Below, in pieces: positions 58,326-64,000 of a stretch of 64,000 bases of DNA; position 1 is the first letter of the stretch, and each line of letters begins with the position of its first letter. The stretch lies in contig CM049309.1 of NCBI GenBank assembly GCA_026874595.1, forward strand, positions 75,066,426 to 75,130,425, read 5' to 3'. Source of the stretch: Sipunculus nudus. Lineage: Eukaryota > Annelida > Sipuncula > Golfingiida > Sipunculidae. Under the pieces are notes generated by a model. It was given only the letters and a program-made list of their open reading frames with translations. It had not been told where the DNA came from and made no database searches. The position numbers were made by a program, and so were the translations under genes.

Positions 58326-60440
58326 CAATTTAAATTACTCAGCACATTTTATTTTTTTGCAAAAAATAGGACACTTGTTTTTTTTGGGGGGCACATAAAT
58401 AATAGTATATATTGGGAATAATCTCTGCCATTGTACTTATGAATATTCAAAGGAAGTTTCTTTGGAAAATATGCATAGTATCAGCGTTGTGGTGTCAGTT
58501 TTGTCATCATGTTAAGAGACCACTAGCTGTTTATTTTTGACATGTGATATCACTTGTGTATTTACAACCAATCTTAGAAACCCAAGTGATGATTTGTGAC
58601 TCTGTTATTTATGCGCAGTTTTTAAATCACTTCAATCATGAAATACCATTTGTGTTAGTACATTGTGAGTTGATTAATCATTGAAAATTACCTGAAAGTC
58701 TGCTTTTCTAACTTTCAGGTAACTAAATTTTGTCATCTTATTTTAAGAAATTTAATTATAATTTTAAAATCCATGATTAAAAGTAGTCTTTAAATTTTCT
58801 TTGATAAAAATATTAGAGAAACAATGTATTTGTTTCCGGTAAGTCATTCTTGGGAATCTAGAATAATTCAAGTGTACAAATACAGGGTTCCAAAGACATA
58901 CACTCTTGACATTGATGGTAGTGTACGTAGGCCACTGAAGATTTGACATATATGTACAATGTTAGTTACGTACTAATCCCCTGATGAGTGTACACCACAT
59001 ACCTAAATTTTTAACGTTACTATGATGCTTTAAAAAAATTGAAATAATAGAGTTGATCCTTCCTGTTAGGGCTTTCATAAAGAGACATCTGCGAGTGCCC
59101 TCCACCTTTATAGTTCATTGATTTCCTGCAGAGGGAGCTACACACATAAGTGCGCAATACAACGCATGTACGCAACGCTGATTCGGTCGGTACCTTTTAT
59201 CACAGAAACCATGAGTGCTGTTATGTACGTGTACAAGTATTGTCCAGCAATGGAAGAGTGCAGTATCGCTGTATTTTAGTCATAGGGGTTTTTACAAACT
59301 AATGATTATTTGTATCGTACTAGTGTATGGGTATAGTAGACAACTGTGATGGTACATATCATATTTATGTAGAATTTGTTTGAACCAGTAGTGTTTTTTT
59401 AACGATGATTAAAGAATAAATTGGATCATATAACATGTTGGCTTGTTATTGTTTGTTCTGAATGAAATAGCCTTTGCCAGTATCAGCTCGCTGCCTTCAG
59501 TCGATAAGTCCCATGACCTAAGATGGGTCGACTGTCGCCTTACCTTATATATTGAGTTAAGAGGCATTACAACGCGATACGATCGGTTGCTCATTAATGA
59601 CGCGCTTTTTGTCATTGGTACGGCCATTGTTGCATTATAACTTTTTTTCACCAGTGTATCTTATTTAGAACTATCTGCAACCCACTGGTAACAGGAGCTG
59701 CTTTTTACCACGGTTATGTAGTGTGTTGGTCAAGGAAGACCGGCCAGATGATGAGAGCTGCCATCACATCAGCAGGGGGAACGTTTTGTTGCCACATGGC
59801 TTTGTATACTTTTCCGTTATTATAACAGATTTACACGTGTTTAAACAGAACATGCATTTTAGCCTACCATAAATTGACTCTGTTTACATAAAATGGGATG
59901 CCAAGATAATTGAGGATTTTCTGAGAAAATGTACTGGGCAAAATCCACAAGGATGACCCCCCCCCCCCCCCCAGATCGTGTGATTATGTCCTTCTGAAAA
60001 GCATATGTGGGATTGCAGGTAAAATGTAATATCAGTTGTATCTTACCATATGGACGCCGGAGATTGGAAGGGTAAGGCGGTAGATTCACAAATGTCTGCT
60101 TATATAAAAAGAATGATGTGTATTGATAGGTTTATTGACTTTTCCTCAACGTTTAACTCTGGACTTTCATTGACACGGTATGTCAAAATTTAAATATCAG
60201 TTATTGGGGGGGGGGGGGGGGGGGGGGTGGTTGCGGATGCTAGTCCAGCGCCATTTCGTTCCTCTGACATTAGAAGGCCCACGACCAGCCTATTGACTGT
60301 CAAACTGTCGTTACACCCTTCAGCGAAAAACACACTCGAGGTTCTATGAGGATGCAAATATTTCCGTAATTTCTGACAACGCCTCATGGACTACAAGTAC
60401 GCTGTCATCTGACATTAACCAGACCAATCGTTAGCCTGTT
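58326..60440. other. No gene recognised downstream of TMEM65
   Basis: Becomes GC-richer with CG dinucleotides from about 59080. Contains a C tract at 59957-59972 and a G tract at about 60206-60227. Overlapping frames of 65-80 codons on both strands (59409-59651) show no motif. Confidence 0.45.
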
Positions 60441-62636
60441 TAGCGACACTGTAAGCTTATGTTATGGTGTGGCGTCGTCCGCACGTTAACCCATACTATC
60501 CCAAAAACGACAGGAGCTAGCGTAACGAGTTTTATGCAAAACATCAGTCACCAAACTTTGTCGGATTTTGCTTATTTTTTTGTCCATCTACATTTATTAG
60601 ATTTTAGAGGGGAAAACGTTAAAATAACAAAACCTTAAAAATCTTCTTCTCCGAACTGTTCAGCCAAATTGTCCAATATTTTACAGAAATGATCTCAGGA
60701 ACTATCTCAAGTTTGTTTGAATGGTTCCATTTTGGTGATTTTTGACCGAGTTTCAGGAAGCTGAACATAAGTTATTTGGCCAAAAAAGCATACTAAAATT
60801 ACAATATCACCAAATTTTATGCGCATGTTGGTCGCATTAGTCATATTTGAAATTGAGGTACAGGGGGTCCCTGCATCGACCTTTTTTGAACAAGGGTCCT
60901 CAGTCATATGTATTTTAACCCCATAATTTCTCAGGAATAGCAGGAGCTAGCATCCCCTAATTTAAGGCAAAAATCAGTCGCATATCAAATATTGTGGAAT
61001 TGAGCTTTTTGTGGCGCAATATATACAAACTTACATTTTACGGGGAAACAGCTTGAAAATATTCTTCTCCGAAATCATTCAGCCAAATTTCAATATTTCA
61101 CAGAAATGATCCCAGAGACGAACTCTCTCAAGTTTGTTTAAATAGTTTGGGTTGTTAAGTTTTTTTACAGGAATTTGAACTGGCCAAGTAAGCATACTTA
61201 CATAACAATCTAAGAAATGACAGGAAGTAGGATCACCAAGTTTGTGCAATTTTTTTAATGGAGGTTTTTGTGGCGCCACCTACATCGACCTGTTTTTTAC
61301 GAGCAAAATTTTATGCGTAATTTTAGCCTTTTTAAGCTTGTACATGAAAATGTTTTATGATGAAACTGTCAAGCCAAATGGTTTTATTTTTTTCACAAGA
61401 ATTATCCTAGAGTAGGGTTCTTTTTATAGTATAAGAACAGATTGGGTTCATTGATTTTGGTAGAGTCAGTTTGTCTTGTGGCCGTAAGTAAGCCTGTAGA
61501 GCTACAATAGCCTTCTTCTGCAAATTTGTTGTTTCAACTTATGTAACACTGCACAAAAAATATTCTTAGGTAGCCTTTGTTCAAGTTTACTTGTATGATT
61601 TTTTTGCAGAATTATTGGACCTTTCTGTGGGATACTTTTGTTAACAAAACTAGTAGATTTATTGTATTAACAAACAGCATTTTTGTGTATTTAAGCAGAG
61701 CTGTACAGACAACATAAACAATTGGTTCCATATCCAGCTTATGTGTAAGATAAATCCATTAATAAAATATTTCTATATACTGATTATGCTTTGAATAGGC
61801 ATCTGTTATTATTCTAAACATTTTGATAAAAAAAATCTTATGAATATGAAGCTAGACAAAAGCACTGTAGCCAAAGTCTTTCGGTATGTATAAACAGATT
61901 TGGCAAAATGCCAAACTTTGTATCTATAAATAGCTTGGCAGACTATCAGATTTTGCAACAGGTCAAGAGTAAGTGCAGCCAGGTACAGGTCAAATGTTCA
62001 CCCAGTCCAGCAGCTGCAGCTTTCAATTAGCTTCGCTTGACTTGGGGCAACTGCTTGCCTCAGCTGAGCTTGGTCAGCCTAGTGCATCTGACTCGAGAGA
62101 AGTTTGCTGTATCTTCATTAAATTTTGGCCTGTCCATTTATCTGTTATGTCTTTCTCGTACACAAGACTGGTGGCGTCACCTTCAATTTTACACATGTAT
62201 GCTCCTGCTTATTTCTCAGGAGTTATTATACATATCAGCCTGAAATAATGCATGTCCGTACATCTCGGATTGTTTTGTTGTGTACAAGACTTTTGGCACA
62301 ACCAACAATTGGTTTTGGGTTTCATGTACTTTTCACATAGTCCAAGAGTGATTTGAAGTATCTGCCTGAAATATTACATGTCCATACATCATCGATAGAT
62401 TTCTCTTACACAAGACTGGTGGCGCTACCTACAATCATTTTGTGTTATGTACATCTATGCCAGTATTTCAGGCGTGAAGCTTGTGTAATTAGTGCTTATA
62501 CTCGGGTTCAAAATGTTTAGTACTTGCCAAGCACATGCATGTCTCACGTGTACTTGAAAAGTAATGGTCCAGCATGGAAACATCATACCTGAAGTATATC
62601 CCATTGCATAGGTTCGCATTAGGACTGTAGCCCTTG
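60441..62636 (+). mobile_element. Degenerate repeat element with internal 420 bp repeats and a CCCTTG end
   Basis: Starts near TAGCGACACTGTAAGC and ends TAGCCCTTG, followed by TTTA, the same final bases as the hairpin-ended family. Inside, blocks with CAGGAGCTAGC (60510, 60949) and CTTCTCCGAA (60645, 61067) recur at about 420-440 bp. A second repeat type with ACACAAGACTGGTGGCG (62160, 62409) is present in the right half. Borders are approximate. Confidence 0.5.
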
Positions 62637-62980
62637 TTTAGTATACCTCCTTACAAAACCCAACATAAGTGAGAAAAATTCCGATTTAACTCAGCATATT
62701 GACAAATCCCTCGGCATGCTTGTCGACTTTCTGACCGCATGGATACAAGCATGCCTCGCCCGGGTTACTAGACGCAGCCAACTTGTACTCGATACAAAAA
62801 GATGGCTCGTTACCATAGAGACAAGTTTCAGTTTGGGTAATGAGCTCATATGTATTCATTTGTTCTAATTAATCATTCGTAGCCTTGTTATGTTAAGATT
62901 ATGGGCTTTTTACCCATGAACGGATATGAACGGAACATTATGGAAGACACTGTGATGCATTCCTCCACATGGCTTGTATC

Positions 62981-64000
62981 ACGACTCAAGTTAGGCTTAC
63001 CAGCGAAATATAAGTGCCTATACTGAGTCGTGGTGTCAGGCTTACCAGTCCAATATAAGGGCCTATACTGAGTCGTGGTGTCAGGCTTACCAGCGAAATA
63101 TAAGTGCCTATACTGAGTCGTGTTGTCAGGCTTACCAGTCCAATATAAGTGCCTATACTGAGTCGTGGTGTCAGGCTTACCAGTCCAATATAAGTGCCTA
63201 TACTGAGTCGTGGTGTCAGGCTTACCAGCGAAATATAAGTGCCTATACTGAATCGTGGTGTCAGGCTTACCAGTCCAATATAAGTGCCTATACTGAGTCG
63301 TGTTGTCAGGCTTACCAGTCCAATATAAGTGCCTATACTGAGTCGTGGTGTCAGGCTTACCAGTCCATTATAAGTGCCTATACTGAGTCGTGGTGTCAGG
63401 CTTACCAGTCCATTATAAGTGCCTATACTGAGTCGTGGAGTCAGGCTTACCAGCGAAATATAAGTGCCTATACTGAGTCGTGGTGTCAGGCTTACCAGTC
63501 CATTATAAGTGCCTATACTGAGTCGTGTTGTCAGGCTAACCAATCCATTATAAGTGCCTATACTGAGTCGTGGTGTCAGGCTTACCAGTCCAATATAAGT
63601 GCCTATACTGAGTCGTGGTGTCAGGCTTACCAGTCCATTACAAGTGCCTATACTGAGTCGTGGTGTCAGGCTTGCAAGTCCAATATAAGTGCCTATACTG
63701 AGTTGTGTTGTCAGGCTTATCAGTCCAATATAAGTGCCTATACTGAGTCGTGGTGTCAGGCTTACCAGTCCATTATAAGTGCCTATACTGAGTCGTGGTG
63801 TCAGGCTTACCAGTCCATTATAAGTGCCTATACTGAGTCGTGTTGGCAGGCTTACCAGTCCAATATAAGTGCCTATACTGAGTCGTGGTGTCAGGCTTAC
63901 CAGTCCATTATAAGTGCCTATACTGAGTTGTGTTGTCAGGCTTACCAGTCCATTGTAAGTGCCTATACTGAGTCGTGGAGTCAGGCTTACCAGTCCAATA
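62981..64000. repeat. 45 bp tandem array, open in both directions, continues past the window
   Basis: About 22 copies of a 45 bp unit (landmarks GGCTTACCAG and AAGTGCCTATACTGAGTCGT). Three main variants differ at the bases after CCAG (CGAAATA, TCCAATA, TCCATTA). The spacing never leaves 45 bp, so one frame per strand stays open through all visible copies. The - strand reads LVSLTPRLSIGTYIG per unit, with a stop at 62986-62988. The + strand reads QAYQSNISAYTESWC. The array runs off the right edge. It is probably a satellite, but a repeat protein cannot be excluded. Confidence 0.93.

Noticed and set aside
59409..59651. Overlapping frames of 65 and 80 codons on opposite strands
   Set aside because: Overlap on both strands without motif or splice context suggests a stop-poor stretch, not genes.

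Overview
The window looks like nuclear DNA of a mollusc, most likely a bivalve. It is AT-rich, intron-rich and full of degenerate repeats, and its one recognisable host gene has short exons with GT-AG introns spread over more than 20 kb. The bivalve assignment is inferred from the repeat families (elements opening with a hairpin and a (GTCC)n tract) and was not checked by any search.

The host gene is TMEM65, on the + strand, from about 31.2 to 54.4 kb. Six coding exons are visible: 31196-31263, 37642-37696, 44220-44274, 46268-46310, 52090-52195 and 54256-54432 (stop). They encode the C-terminal membrane domain. The 5' exons, including the start codon, were not found and are probably upstream of the window or too short to recognise. 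The second and third exons are both 55 bp and are alternative versions of the same 18-residue segment (GEYIDATIGAMLGISTMA and GEQIDSTIGVVFGISTMA). Using either one keeps the frame. Using both, or neither, gives an immediate stop. This is the signature of mutually exclusive splicing in a membrane helix and is the main find of the window.

From 0 to 31 kb no host exon was recognised. The stretch holds the 5' part of a Ty3/gypsy-type retrotransposon on the - strand (gag, a tRNA-Leu primer binding site and a probable LTR), a tRNA-derived SINE (3.6 kb), a 4.8 kb minisatellite with higher-order structure (6.5-11.4 kb), a non-autonomous element present in both orientations (16.9 and 29.0 kb), a MITE family with 26 bp inverted ends (19.5 and 27.9 kb) and a nested cluster of Helitron-like elements (20.3-26.0 kb).

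The TMEM65 introns contain four copies of one hairpin-ended element family over the whole window, a 1.3 kb element with seven 180 bp core repeats, a pogo-like MITE, a 204 bp tandem duplication and microsatellites. The first of the two alternative exons sits only 65 bp from one transposon end and 236 bp from the next.

Downstream of TMEM65 come a probable 3' UTR with several AATAAA signals, another degenerate repeat element (60.4-62.6 kb) and a 45 bp tandem array that runs off the end. The array has a period divisible by three and is open on both strands. Most open reading frames of 60-100 codons in the window are chance products of AT-rich or repetitive DNA and are not listed as genes.
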